DNA of 11,361 nucleotides from an uncultured bacterium (lineage in GTDB: Bacteria; Bacteroidota; Bacteroidia; Chitinophagales; Chitinophagaceae), in assembly GCA_903957405.1 (NCBI GenBank), contig CAJBPC010000709.1, positions 1 to 11,361 of the forward strand. Reading direction: 5' to 3'. The notes under the pieces were generated by a model that searched no databases, had not been told where the DNA came from, and saw only the letters and a program-made list of their open reading frames with translations. The number at the start of each line of letters is the position of its first letter. Positions within the stretch are counted from its first letter, which is position 1. Shown here one piece after another: positions 1-6,526 of the stretch. Both the position numbers and the translations under genes were made by a program.

Positions 1-2231
1 ATCGTTCGATGGTGAACGGATTCATCAGTGAGGAGCCGGTGCTTTCATCATTCAACGGCAGCATCTTCGATGAGAAGGTTCGGCGTTTTACAGAACTCAC
101 CAGTGCGTTTGAAGCACTCACCCGACAGGAAATATGCGCCGGCATGCATGCGCGGAAACCTAACCTGCAGGTGCAGGCGGCCCGGACCTCCGAAGTGGGC
201 ATCCTGCAAAAAGCGATCGCCAATAATGGCCGGGGCCTGTCGATCCGTCAGCTCTTCGACCAGATTCCGAATCTGTTGCAATCGCTCTGTCCATGCATGC
301 TCATGAGCCCGATTTCCGTTGCTCAATATCTGAGCCTGGGTCATTCCAAATTCGACCTTGTCATATTCGATGAAGCATCTCAGATGCCCACCAGTGAGGC
401 CGTCGGGGCGGTCGCACGCGGACGGAACCTGGTGGTGGTGGGTGATCCGAGGCAGATGCCACCGACAAATTTCTTCAACAGCCTCAACTTCGACGAGGAT
501 AATGCCGACAAGGAAGACCTGGAGAGCATCCTTGACGACTGCCTGGCGCTGACGATGCCTGGACGCCACCTCAACTGGCATTACAGGAGCAGGCATGAAA
601 GCCTGATCGCATTCAGCAATGCAAAGTTCTACGACAACAAACTGCTGACCTTCCCGAGTACGGAGGAGATCAACAGCCGGGTGCGCTGGGTGCCTGTAGA
701 AGGATACTACGACCGGGGAAGGACAAAGCATAATGTGGCAGAGGCGAAAGCCATTGTCGAAGAGGTGACGCGCCGCGCACTCGATCCGCTGACAGCATCA
801 CAAAGCATCGGCATCGTTACTTTCAATACGGTGCAGCAGAAACTCATCCAGGACCTGATGGATGATGCCGTCATCTTCAATCCTCTCCTGGAAGCAGCTC
901 TGCTGCAGATGCCTGAATCGCTGTTCATCAAGAACCTCGAGAATGTCCAGGGCGACGAGCGGGACGTGATCCTTTTCTCTGTCGGTTACGGCAAGGACAG
1001 GGAAGGGCGGATATTCCTGAACTTCGGTCCGCTCAACCGGGAAGGCGGATTCCGCAGGCTCAATGTTGCGGTTAGCCGTGCCCGTTATGAGATGGTCGTC
1101 TTCAGCACCCTTCGGCCGGAGGATATCGATCTCAGCCGGACGGCATCCGAGGGTGTTTCGGCCCTTCGTGCCTTCCTCGAATATGCCTCGAAAGGGCGGG
1201 AGAGTCTTACGCTCCCGTCGAGGACGGAGGGACACCTGGTGCCGGCCAATATGGAAGCGCAGCTCGCCGCAGCGCTCCGCCAAAGGGGTTACCCGGTACA
1301 TACGCAGGTGGGATGTTCAGGCTTCCGGGTCGATGTGGCCATGTTGCATCCCACGGATCCTTCCAAATATCTCCTCGCCATCCTTTCTGACGGTCATGTG
1401 TTCGCAAGAACCGCCACTGCGCGTGACAGGCACATGGGCATGCGCAAAGTACTGGAGCAGCTGGGTTGGCGCGTGCATCAAGTGTGGTCCGCTGATTGGT
1501 GGGAAGATCCTGCACAGGTCATCGAAAAAGTGATCGATGCATATGACCATGCACTGAAAGATCAAGGCGCCAGTGAGCGGATATCCATTCCTGAAGCAAT
1601 ACCTCCAGGCATCGCTGCCAACCCAATTGACATCCCGTTGAAAGCGATTCCACATGATACGGCGGCCATACCCGGACAAAGGACATACAGGCCCGCAACC
1701 CTCGATCCCGTGAAAGACGCAATACTGGAAGACCTCTTCTCACAGGGAAGCGACACCATCATCATGAACCAGATCCGATCCGTGATGGATGCTGAAGCGC
1801 CGGTCACAATGGATCTTATGTTCCATCGCATCCTCGAAGCATGGGGTGTTGTGCGCAAAACCGCGCGGGTTGAAAAACGCCTCGAAGGGCTCCTGGATCG
1901 CATGACATACATGCCAGTCCGTCAAGGGGATGCCACCGTCTGCTGGCTGGCGGGACAGGTGCCGGAAAAGATCGATTTCTTTCGGGTGCCAGAGGATGAG
2001 ACTGGAAAGCGTGACCCCGATGACCTGCCGGCCCACGAAGTCGCTGCCGCGGCGGCTGCGATCGTGAAAATAAATTTCAGCCTTTCGGAAGAGAGCCTGG
2101 TCAGGGAATTGATCCGTATTTTCGGTTATGCGCGAACGGGAGTACAGGTCGAGGCAGCCATGCGAAACGGCATTCGGATGGCATTGATATTGGGCATCAT
2201 TCGATCGGTGGATGGACGATATCTCCTTTGA
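1..2231 (+). CDS. SF1 helicase with Vsr/MTES_1575-like nuclease and DUF3320-like tail (5'-partial)
   Basis: The frame is open to the left edge (first whole codon at 3), so the ATG at 9 is not a credible start; the ATP-binding Walker A motif and any N-terminal DUF4011 domain must lie upstream. Numbering from that ATG: Walker B is DEASQ (121-125), motif III is GDPRQMPPT (145-153), motif IV is WHYRSRHESLIAFSN (190-204), motif V is NVQGDERDVILFS (312-324) and motif VI is LNVAVSRAR (351-359), all typical of Upf1/Dna2-like SF1 helicases. Residues about 416-515 form a Vsr/DUF559-like nuclease domain (FRVDVA, TARDRH, LGWRVHQVWSADWW). Residues about 565-635 match a DUF3320-type segment. The family is often found in defence islands, and DUF4011-helicase-Vsr proteins have been reported as an anti-phage system (Hhe, as I recall). 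An anti-phage role here is inference. The usual nuclease glutamate in GIECDG is leucine (AILSDG, residue 459). GC is higher than in the rest of the window. Confidence 0.93.
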   Translation, partial: RSMVNGFISEEPVLSSFNGSIFDEKVRRFTELTSAFEALTRQEICAGMHARKPNLQVQAARTSEVGILQKAIANNGRGLSIRQLFDQIPNLLQSLCPCMLMSPISVAQYLSLGHSKFDLVIFDEASQMPTSEAVGAVARGRNLVVVGDPRQMPPTNFFNSLNFDEDNADKEDLESILDDCLALTMPGRHLNWHYRSRHESLIAFSNAKFYDNKLLTFPSTEEINSRVRWVPVEGYYDRGRTKHNVAEAKAIVEEVTRRALDPLTASQSIGIVTFNTVQQKLIQDLMDDAVIFNPLLEAALLQMPESLFIKNLENVQGDERDVILFSVGYGKDREGRIFLNFGPLNREGGFRRLNVAVSRARYEMVVFSTLRPEDIDLSRTASEGVSALRAFLEYASKGRESLTLPSRTEGHLVPANMEAQLAAALRQRGYPVHTQVGCSGFRVDVAMLHPTDPSKYLLAILSDGHVFARTATARDRHMGMRKVLEQLGWRVHQVWSADWWEDPAQVIEKVIDAYDHALKDQGASERISIPEAIPPGIAANPIDIPLKAIPHDTAAIPGQRTYRPATLDPVKDAILEDLFSQGSDTIIMNQIRSVMDAEAPVTMDLMFHRILEAWGVVRKTARVEKRLEGLLDRMTYMPVRQGDATVCWLAGQVPEKIDFFRVPEDETGKRDPDDLPAHEVAAAAAAIVKINFSLSEESLVRELIRIFGYARTGVQVEAAMRNGIRMALILGIIRSVDGRYLL

Positions 2232-2275
2232 ACATCCACAGCGGCGGAATCGATCCTGCCGGACGACAAGAACGA

Positions 2276-2303
2276 ACAAGGGCCGCGTCACTGCGGCCCT
2301 TGT
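2276..2303. terminator. Perfect 11-bp stem-loop between convergent genes, likely transcription terminator
   Basis: ACAAGGGCCGC at 2276-2286 and GCGGCCCTTGT at 2293-2303 are exact reverse complements around a 6-base loop. The stem begins 45 bases after the helicase stop and faces the 3' end of the minus-strand cluster, so it could end transcripts from both sides. There is no clean T tract: the plus strand continues CGATATCC, while the minus strand continues TCGTTCTTGTCG, which is mildly T-rich. Its strength as a classical intrinsic terminator is therefore uncertain, but position and perfect pairing support the role. Confidence 0.7.
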
Positions 2304-2358
2304 CGATATCCATCACATGACGCAACCTTCAAAGGCATCGGTCATTAGATCAGGATGA

Positions 2359-2496
2359 TCATTGCAAGATGAAAAGCTTCTCTTTTTTCCTCCTGACTTT
2401 TGGCAGTTTCACCAGCCAGTCATTTTCCACATCACGATATCCGAGGGGCAGCATGGTCACGCTCCGGAGTCCCCTGCATTCAAGTTCGGTTTTATA
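2359..2496 (-). pseudogene. 3' remnant of a nitroreductase-family (NAD(P)H-dependent oxidoreductase) gene
   Basis: The minus strand between the yceI stop and the terminator carries a 45-codon open stretch ending in TGA at 2359-2361. It contains RGLRSVTMLPLGYRD and then ENDWLVKLPKVRRKKEKLF. This matches my memory of the extreme C-terminus of NfsB/YdgI-type FMN nitroreductases (LLPLGYRD...DWLVxxKKVR...KEKL), a family normally about 200-220 residues long. The frame meets an in-frame TGA at 2497-2499, and just beyond it the yceI stop begins, so there is no room for the FMN-binding and dimer regions. The simplest reading is that a nitroreductase gene once followed yceI and lost its 5' part by deletion. 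A 31-residue peptide could start at the ATG at 2454, but nothing suggests it works. Family identity rests on the C-terminal motif only. Confidence 0.7.
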
Positions 2497-2519
2497 TCAT
2501 ATGGAAGTGAGGGATGGGA

Positions 2520-3053
2520 TCATGCTTGCATCAACTGGATTTCTGCGGAAAGTCTGATGTCTTCACTCACCAATACGCCACCGGTCTCCAATGCAGCATT
2601 CCATGTGAGTCCGAAATCGGTGCGATTGATCTTTCCGGTGATCGTAAAGCCCGCCTTGGAATTCCCCCATGGGTCCTTTGCGATGCCTCCGAATTCGACG
2701 TGGAATGTCACTTCCCTGGTGATGCCTTTTATGGTGAGGTTCCCCGTCAGGTCGAAGTGGCCTTCGCTGTCGTAGTTTCCGGCTTTTGTGGACAGGAAAG
2801 TCAGCTCCGGGTACTTTTCAGACTCGAAGAAATCAGCGCTTTTAAGGTGTCCGTCGCGTTGTTCGTTGTGGGTGTTGATGCTATCGATCTTCGCTGTGAA
2901 GCTGACCTTAGGGTTGGTGAATGTATCGTCATCCGATTCCGCTTTGATGGAGTAGTCGGTGAAACTTCCCGTCACATTGGTGATCATCAGGTGCTTCACT
3001 TTGAATTGGATCTCGCTGTGTGTCGGGTCGAGGTTCCATTGTACGTTCGCAAT
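2520..3053 (-). CDS. yceI: YceI-family lipocalin-like protein, apparent ATT start
   Basis: This is a YceI-type beta-barrel protein; the family binds isoprenoid or lipid ligands and is linked to stress responses. Conserved features seen are TGSFTDYSIKAESDD, the NEQRDGHLKSADFFESEKYP block, LTIKGITREV and NRTDFGLTWN. There is no signal peptide, so the product should be cytoplasmic, as is common for this subtype in Bacteroidota. The first ATG- or GTG-type start in frame is GTG at 2999, but that would cut off the first beta-strand. In frame upstream lies WNLDPTHSEIQFKVKHLM, the normal family N-terminus. Extending to ATT at 3051-3053 gives M-ANVQWNLDP and 177 residues, the usual length. The leader before the ATT is A-rich with no Shine-Dalgarno, typical of Bacteroidota. 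The frame is closed by TAA at 3069-3071. It follows pirin by 64 bases, probably in one operon. The family call is firm; the ATT start is inferred. Confidence 0.93.
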   Translation of the reverse strand: MANVQWNLDPTHSEIQFKVKHLMITNVTGSFTDYSIKAESDDDTFTNPKVSFTAKIDSINTHNEQRDGHLKSADFFESEKYPELTFLSTKAGNYDSEGHFDLTGNLTIKGITREVTFHVEFGGIAKDPWGNSKAGFTITGKINRTDFGLTWNAALETGGVLVSEDIRLSAEIQLMQA

Positions 3054-3117
3054 GTTTTTTGTTTTAATTTATTTTTTGGTTTGTGTGATGCGTTAAGGAT
3101 TTTTTATTCCGGCTTGG

Positions 3118-3840
3118 TCAATTAAGCTGCATGGGCAGTTCCATCAGCAGGATTTCGGCGTTATCAGAGGTTGCCATGATCTCTATCGATTCTGTGTTCC
3201 AGATGCCTAGGCCGTCACGATCGCTCATTTCTTGTCCATCGATGGAAAACTTTCCGTGGAGGATGAATGCATACACGCCGTTGCCGGGCTTGCGAATATC
3301 ATAGCGGGTGGTGACACCATTGTCGAAGTTCCCCATGTGAAACCATGCGTCCTGATGGATCCATACGCCTTGATCATTCGGATCCGGTGACAAGACCTGC
3401 TGCAGCCGGTTCTGTCTTTCTTCCCGGGAGAGGGTGATCTGATCATACCTCGGGGTGACGTTTTTTTTGTTGGGGAAGACCCAGATCTGCAGGAATTTGA
3501 CGGTCTCCTCTTTGTGCTTGTTGTATTCGCTGTGGTAGATGCCGGTGCCGGCGCTCATCACCTGAATATCTCCATTTCTGATGACGGTGGTATTGCCCAT
3601 GCTGTCTTTATGTTCGAGATCACCCTGAAGCGGGATGCTGATGATCTCCATATTGTCATGCGGATGCTCGCCGAAGCCCATACCGCCTTTCACCGTATCG
3701 TCGTTCAATACGCGGAGGACACCAAAATGCATCCGTTCGGGGTTGTAGTAACCCGCGAAGCTGAAGCTATGGTAGCTCTGGAGCCATCCGTGGTGGGCGG
3801 AGCCGCGGGAAGCAGCTGGGTGGAAGATTGTCTGTTTCAT
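3118..3840 (-). CDS. Pirin-family cupin protein (YhhW-like)
   Basis: The product is 240 residues, the usual size for YhhW-type pirins: a bicupin with one metal site in the N-terminal barrel. The likely metal ligands are H59 and H61 (GEHPHDNMEII) and H103 and E105 (GTGIYHSEYN), spaced as in Escherichia coli YhhW, which has quercetin 2,3-dioxygenase activity in vitro. The HHGWLQSYHSFSFAGYYNPE block at 16-35 is a pirin hallmark. The second cupin (about 165-238) lacks such a ligand set, as is normal. The physiological substrate is unknown; redox sensing or small-molecule oxidation are options. The ATG start gives the standard N-terminus (MKQTIFHPA). It is followed by yceI on the same strand and preceded by a Crp/Fnr gene 128 bases away. 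An inverted repeat overlaps the start codon and may control it. Confidence 0.96.
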   Translation of the reverse strand: MKQTIFHPAASRGSAHHGWLQSYHSFSFAGYYNPERMHFGVLRVLNDDTVKGGMGFGEHPHDNMEIISIPLQGDLEHKDSMGNTTVIRNGDIQVMSAGTGIYHSEYNKHKEETVKFLQIWVFPNKKNVTPRYDQITLSREERQNRLQQVLSPDPNDQGVWIHQDAWFHMGNFDNGVTTRYDIRKPGNGVYAFILHGKFSIDGQEMSDRDGLGIWNTESIEIMATSDNAEILLMELPMQLN

Positions 3841-3858
3841 GATGCAAAGGTCGCATCA
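3840..3858. promoter_or_regulatory. Candidate operator: TGATGC-N7-GCATCA inverted repeat at the pirin start
   Basis: TGATGC (3840-3845) and GCATCA (3853-3858) are perfect reverse complements separated by seven bases, and the first overlaps the pirin start codon. Read on the minus strand, the spacer plus its flank gives GACCTTTG (3846-3853), one specified base away from the Bacteroidota -7 consensus TAnnTTTG, with a TTG about 20 bases upstream of it. If that is the promoter, transcription would start at or next to the ATG. A dimeric regulator, plausibly the adjacent Crp/Fnr protein, could bind here and block or modulate initiation. Both the binding and the promoter are inference; the repeat is seen directly. 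Confidence 0.4.
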
Positions 3859-3968
3859 CGCAGAGGGGTATCCAATAATCCAGATTAAGAAATGGTTGTA
3901 ATCTTCCCGTGACGGAAATGGCCGATCGGGCATTCTGGACGGATGTTTTTCGATTTCGCCATGGGGCA

Positions 3969-4541
3969 TTATTTTTCCCCGCGGATCTTGCTCAGGAATT
4001 CAGGCGTGACGCCGATATATGACGCAATGAGTTTTTGTGGGATGTCATTCCCCAGGTTCGGGTACGTCTTCAGGAAGATATGGTATCGTTGCTTGGCCGT
4101 AAGGCTCATGTTCTCCATCAGGCGGGTGCGGGTGCTTACGAGCGCGTTCTCGGCCAGTATCCTGAAGTATCGTTCCAGTTTTGGAATCCGATCGAATAAT
4201 TCCAACTGGTCATCCCGGCTCAGCAGGGCGACTTGCGCATCCTTGATCGCTTCAATGCAGAGATTGCTTTCTTTTTTAGAGATCCAGCTGTACATGTCGG
4301 TGATCCACCAGCCGGGTGGTGCGAACTGGAGTACATGCTCGAAGCCGTTGTCATCCAACGAATAGGCACGCATGCATCCCGATAGTACGAATGCGGCATC
4401 CCTTGACACCTGTCCTTGTTGCAGCAGCGACTCCCTGCGTTTGAATTTGGCGGGACGGAGTTTGGAGGCGAAGACCGCACAGTCCGCGTCGTCAAGTCCC
4501 GATTGCTTCCGCAGCTGACCCAATAGCAGATCGATGTTCAT
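3969..4541 (-). CDS. Crp/Fnr-family transcriptional regulator
   Basis: This 190-residue protein has a cyclic-nucleotide-binding-like beta-roll (about 20-110, with KFKRRESLLQQGQVSRDAAFV and FVLSGCMRAY), a dimerisation helix (about 112-140) and a C-terminal helix-turn-helix (about 149-187). The recognition helix motif is IPQKLIASYIGVTPEFLSKI, typical of the short Crp-type regulators that are abundant in Bacteroidota. The beta-roll lacks the full RxS phosphate-binding cassette of true CRP, and there is no cluster of four cysteines as in FNR, so the ligand cannot be named. The ATG at 4541 gives a normal N-terminus; a good -7 element lies about 43 bases upstream. Its position just upstream of pirin and yceI on the same strand suggests it controls them, as related regulators often do with neighbouring oxidoreductase or stress genes. 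Confidence 0.95.
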   Translation of the reverse strand: MNIDLLLGQLRKQSGLDDADCAVFASKLRPAKFKRRESLLQQGQVSRDAAFVLSGCMRAYSLDDNGFEHVLQFAPPGWWITDMYSWISKKESNLCIEAIKDAQVALLSRDDQLELFDRIPKLERYFRILAENALVSTRTRLMENMSLTAKQRYHIFLKTYPNLGNDIPQKLIASYIGVTPEFLSKIRGEK

Positions 4542-4583
4542 GAGTCATGGGTTTAGAGGATCAACCCTCAAAAATAATTATTG

Positions 4584-4591
4584 CAAAGGTA
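4584..4591 (-). promoter_or_regulatory. Bacteroidota-type -7 promoter element (TACCTTTG) for the Crp/Fnr gene
   Basis: On the minus strand this reads TACCTTTG, an exact match to the TAnnTTTG element used by the primary sigma factor of Bacteroidota. It lies 43 bases before the ATG at 4541, giving a leader of roughly 35-40 bases. I see no clear TTG -33 element at the usual distance. The leader holds an A/T palindrome (4573-4582) and no Shine-Dalgarno sequence. Confidence 0.55.
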
Positions 4592-4599
4592 CAATGTAG

Positions 4600-5165
4600 C
4601 AGCCTGTCATCATTTCGGCATAGCTGTTTTCAACCTGTTCCGCAAAAGGGATGGCCGTCGCGGCTTTCAATAATAAGGGTGAAATACTCCGGATAGGGTG
4701 AAGATAATTTGGCGCAGGCCGCCGGATGGTCATCATCGCCGAGAACTTATTGTGCATATTTATGTTGTATGAGCGAAAATATTTGTATATTTTATTCATG
4801 GTATAGTGTTGACCGGTCTATATACCCGACCGCGGAAAACAGGATCTGTGTAGATGGAGCCTCTGGATTATATACCGGATCGATGTCGTCCATTGCAGTA
4901 AATGTCGCTGTGGCGAAGGTTCGGGGGTGCAGTTGTACAGTAGTCGTGGGCTTTGCGATTTCGAATATGCGGATCCGATTTGAGGGGCGCCGTTTTTTAT
5001 CATCTCTATGTTGTTGCAGCGATCACTGTGGATTTTCGGAGTGATCTTTCATCCATGCCATGAAATGATGAGGGGATTTCCCAGGGAATGAGTGTGCGTG
5101 CGGATCGCTTTTCTCGCTTGCGATTGACGGATTTATTTTTTACAGAGACCTTCAAATTTATCCAT
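4600..5165. other. Long gap with no recognised gene
   Basis: No frame here gives a protein I recognise. Short open stretches exist on the minus strand (4578-4799, whose end reads KAATAIPFAEQVENSYAEMM; and about 4797-5027, containing MDDIDPVYNPEAPSTQILFS but without a convincing start). Either could be decayed gene pieces or chance. The plus-strand frame 4709-5044 is cysteine- and serine-rich and looks non-coding. The right end must hold the promoter of the membrane protein gene, but no clear TAnnTTTG element is visible. No tRNA-like or strong terminator-like fold was found by eye. Confidence 0.5.
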
Positions 5166-6077
5166 ATGACATTCAACAAATCATTCGACATCCTCTACAC
5201 AAAATTTCTTTCGGATAAAACCAAAGTAACGGGGGAGAGAATTATTCTGGTCATTGCCATCGTGAGTTTCATCGTTCACTTGTCTATGATCTATCTGGTG
5301 AATCTTGGTGTGATTTCCCTTGATGCGACTTCCGACCTGCTGAAAAATCCCATCGCTGCCATCTATACGCCATTTTCATTCATACTCGTGTATGAAGTGT
5401 ATCTGCTGATCTATTATCTTCCTAAATCGATCACCATTTACATCAGCAAGCAATATGAGATCATCACGCTGATCATCATCCGAAGGTTATTCAAAGACCT
5501 TTCGAGCGTATCGCTTTCATCGGATTGGTTCACCATCAAATACGATCTGCAATTCACGTATGATCTGGTAGCATCCGTCCTGCTGTTTTTTCTGATTTAC
5601 TTGTTTTACAGGCAGAGTGGCAAGAAATACAGGAATTTTGTGCCGGTGGACTCTGCAAAAGAGGGCTTGAGCAGGTTCATCAGGATAAAAAAACTGCTCG
5701 CAACCGTCTTAGTGCCCGTGCTTGTTTTTGTTGCGGTGTATTCGTTCATCAACTGGTTTATGAGCATCATTCAACATAGTGATAGTCCGAATATCTCGTT
5801 CATAAATATAAATAACATCTTCTTCGAGCAATTCTTCACGATCCTCATCATCTCCGATGTGATCTTGTTATTACTCTCATTTTTTCATACAAGTGAATTT
5901 CACAAGGTCATACGGAACTCAGGCTTCATCATTTCCACGATCCTGATCCGGATGTCATTTTCAGTGAGTGGGTTACTGAATACGATATTGATCGTGTCGG
6001 CGATCGTTTTCGGGCTTTTGATCTTGTACATTCACAACAAATTTGAGGAGCATTTTGAAAAGGAAAAGTTGATCTGA
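5166..6077 (+). CDS. Multi-pass membrane protein of unknown function
   Basis: The product is 303 residues with about six or seven hydrophobic segments: roughly 25-47, 63-85, 133-148, 177-200, 217-240 and one or two within 250-290. The N-terminus before the first segment is short and polar (TKFLSDKTKVTGER) and the C-terminus is charged (NKFEEHFEKEK). A conserved-looking block (YYLPKSITIYISKQYEIITL, then IIIRRLFKDLSSV, about 83-115) lies between segments two and three. I believe similar uncharacterised proteins occur in Bacteroidota, but I recognise no transporter, channel or enzyme signature. The frame opens at 5088, but the upstream 26 residues (MSVRADRFSRLR...) look non-conserved. The ATG at 5166 follows an A/T-rich leader and begins just ahead of the block expected for a polytopic protein, so I chose it. 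GC is low compared with the helicase. Confidence 0.85.
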   Translation: MTFNKSFDILYTKFLSDKTKVTGERIILVIAIVSFIVHLSMIYLVNLGVISLDATSDLLKNPIAAIYTPFSFILVYEVYLLIYYLPKSITIYISKQYEIITLIIIRRLFKDLSSVSLSSDWFTIKYDLQFTYDLVASVLLFFLIYLFYRQSGKKYRNFVPVDSAKEGLSRFIRIKKLLATVLVPVLVFVAVYSFINWFMSIIQHSDSPNISFININNIFFEQFFTILIISDVILLLLSFFHTSEFHKVIRNSGFIISTILIRMSFSVSGLLNTILIVSAIVFGLLILYIHNKFEEHFEKEKLI

Positions 6078-6526
6078 GCGAAAAAAGCAGATTGCAGTTC
6101 GTGTTTGATGCAAGAATTGATTCCTCTGTAAGATATCTTTAGCATCGAATACGATTGACATAACAAGATAAATCATGATCATTTCAGTGCGGCTTGATCT
6201 TTGATTTATATTCAATCATATGATGGGAAGTTCATCCTGTTCATTTTTGGGTACTTCGTGTTCTTTACAGGCGTGGGTACCGGCAAGCCGAGTAGCCTGT
6301 GGGAAATGGTTTCCACCTGAATTGCGACTCTTGTCTGCTTCGTATTTATGGATTTCAGAGCCGTTCGCGGATCCATACAGAAGGCCTACTTTCCGAGTCA
6401 GCCAGGGCTAAACCATGATCATCATTTGCCGCATATTTGGTGTCAGCATGTGACCCGAATGCGCAATGTTCTGTCACCTAAGCAGTGCTGCTCTGCATGA
6501 TCGATTCGTTTTGAATTCCGATGGAC
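6078..6526. other. Gap between convergent genes, mostly without recognisable coding
   Basis: This gap separates the 3' ends of the membrane protein gene and the glycoside hydrolase gene. It holds a possible broken membrane-protein fragment (6222-6398), listed separately. The opposite strand over 6223-6411 is also open and contains VGLLYGSANGSEIHKYEADK, which I do not recognise. The words ATGATCAT near 6175 and 6415 resemble a palindrome in the hydrolase promoter region. No strong terminator stem was found for either flanking gene. Confidence 0.5.
6222..6398 (+). pseudogene. Possible decayed membrane-protein fragment with an in-frame TGA
   Basis: In this frame the DNA reads DGKFILFIFGYFVFFTGVGT then GKPSSLWEMVST, a TGA at 6318-6320, then IATLVCFVFMDFRAVRGSIQ and KAYFPS. 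Two hydrophobic stretches with ordinary membrane-protein composition sit either side of a single stop, with no in-frame ATG ahead. It could be the debris of a small integral membrane protein or the tail of a transporter, or a chance open frame. No family is recognised and the opposite strand is open too, so confidence is low. Confidence 0.25.

Noticed and set aside
48..731. Minus-strand 227-residue open frame opposite the helicase
   Set aside because: The plus strand holds unmistakable helicase motifs; the antisense frame is a by-product of high-GC codon use.
2276..2303. Stem-loop as a mobile-element end or attachment site
   Set aside because: No transposase, second copy or target duplication is visible; a terminator between convergent transcripts explains it more simply.
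2514..3125. Plus-strand 203-residue open frame over yceI
   Set aside because: It lies opposite a clear YceI gene on the minus strand and its translation resembles no family.
4578..4799. Minus-strand 73-residue open frame
   Set aside because: The C-terminal half looks protein-like, but there is no recognised family and its 3' end covers the -7 element of the Crp/Fnr gene, so I do not call it a gene.
4709..5044. Plus-strand 111-residue open frame in the long gap
   Set aside because: Rich in Cys, Ser and Arg with no recognisable motif and no conserved start signal; looks like non-coding DNA.
5088..5165. N-terminal extension of the membrane protein from the ATG at 5088
   Set aside because: Its 26 residues are Arg-rich and unlike the rest; the ATG at 5166 fits a Bacteroidota leader better. 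It is not fully excluded.
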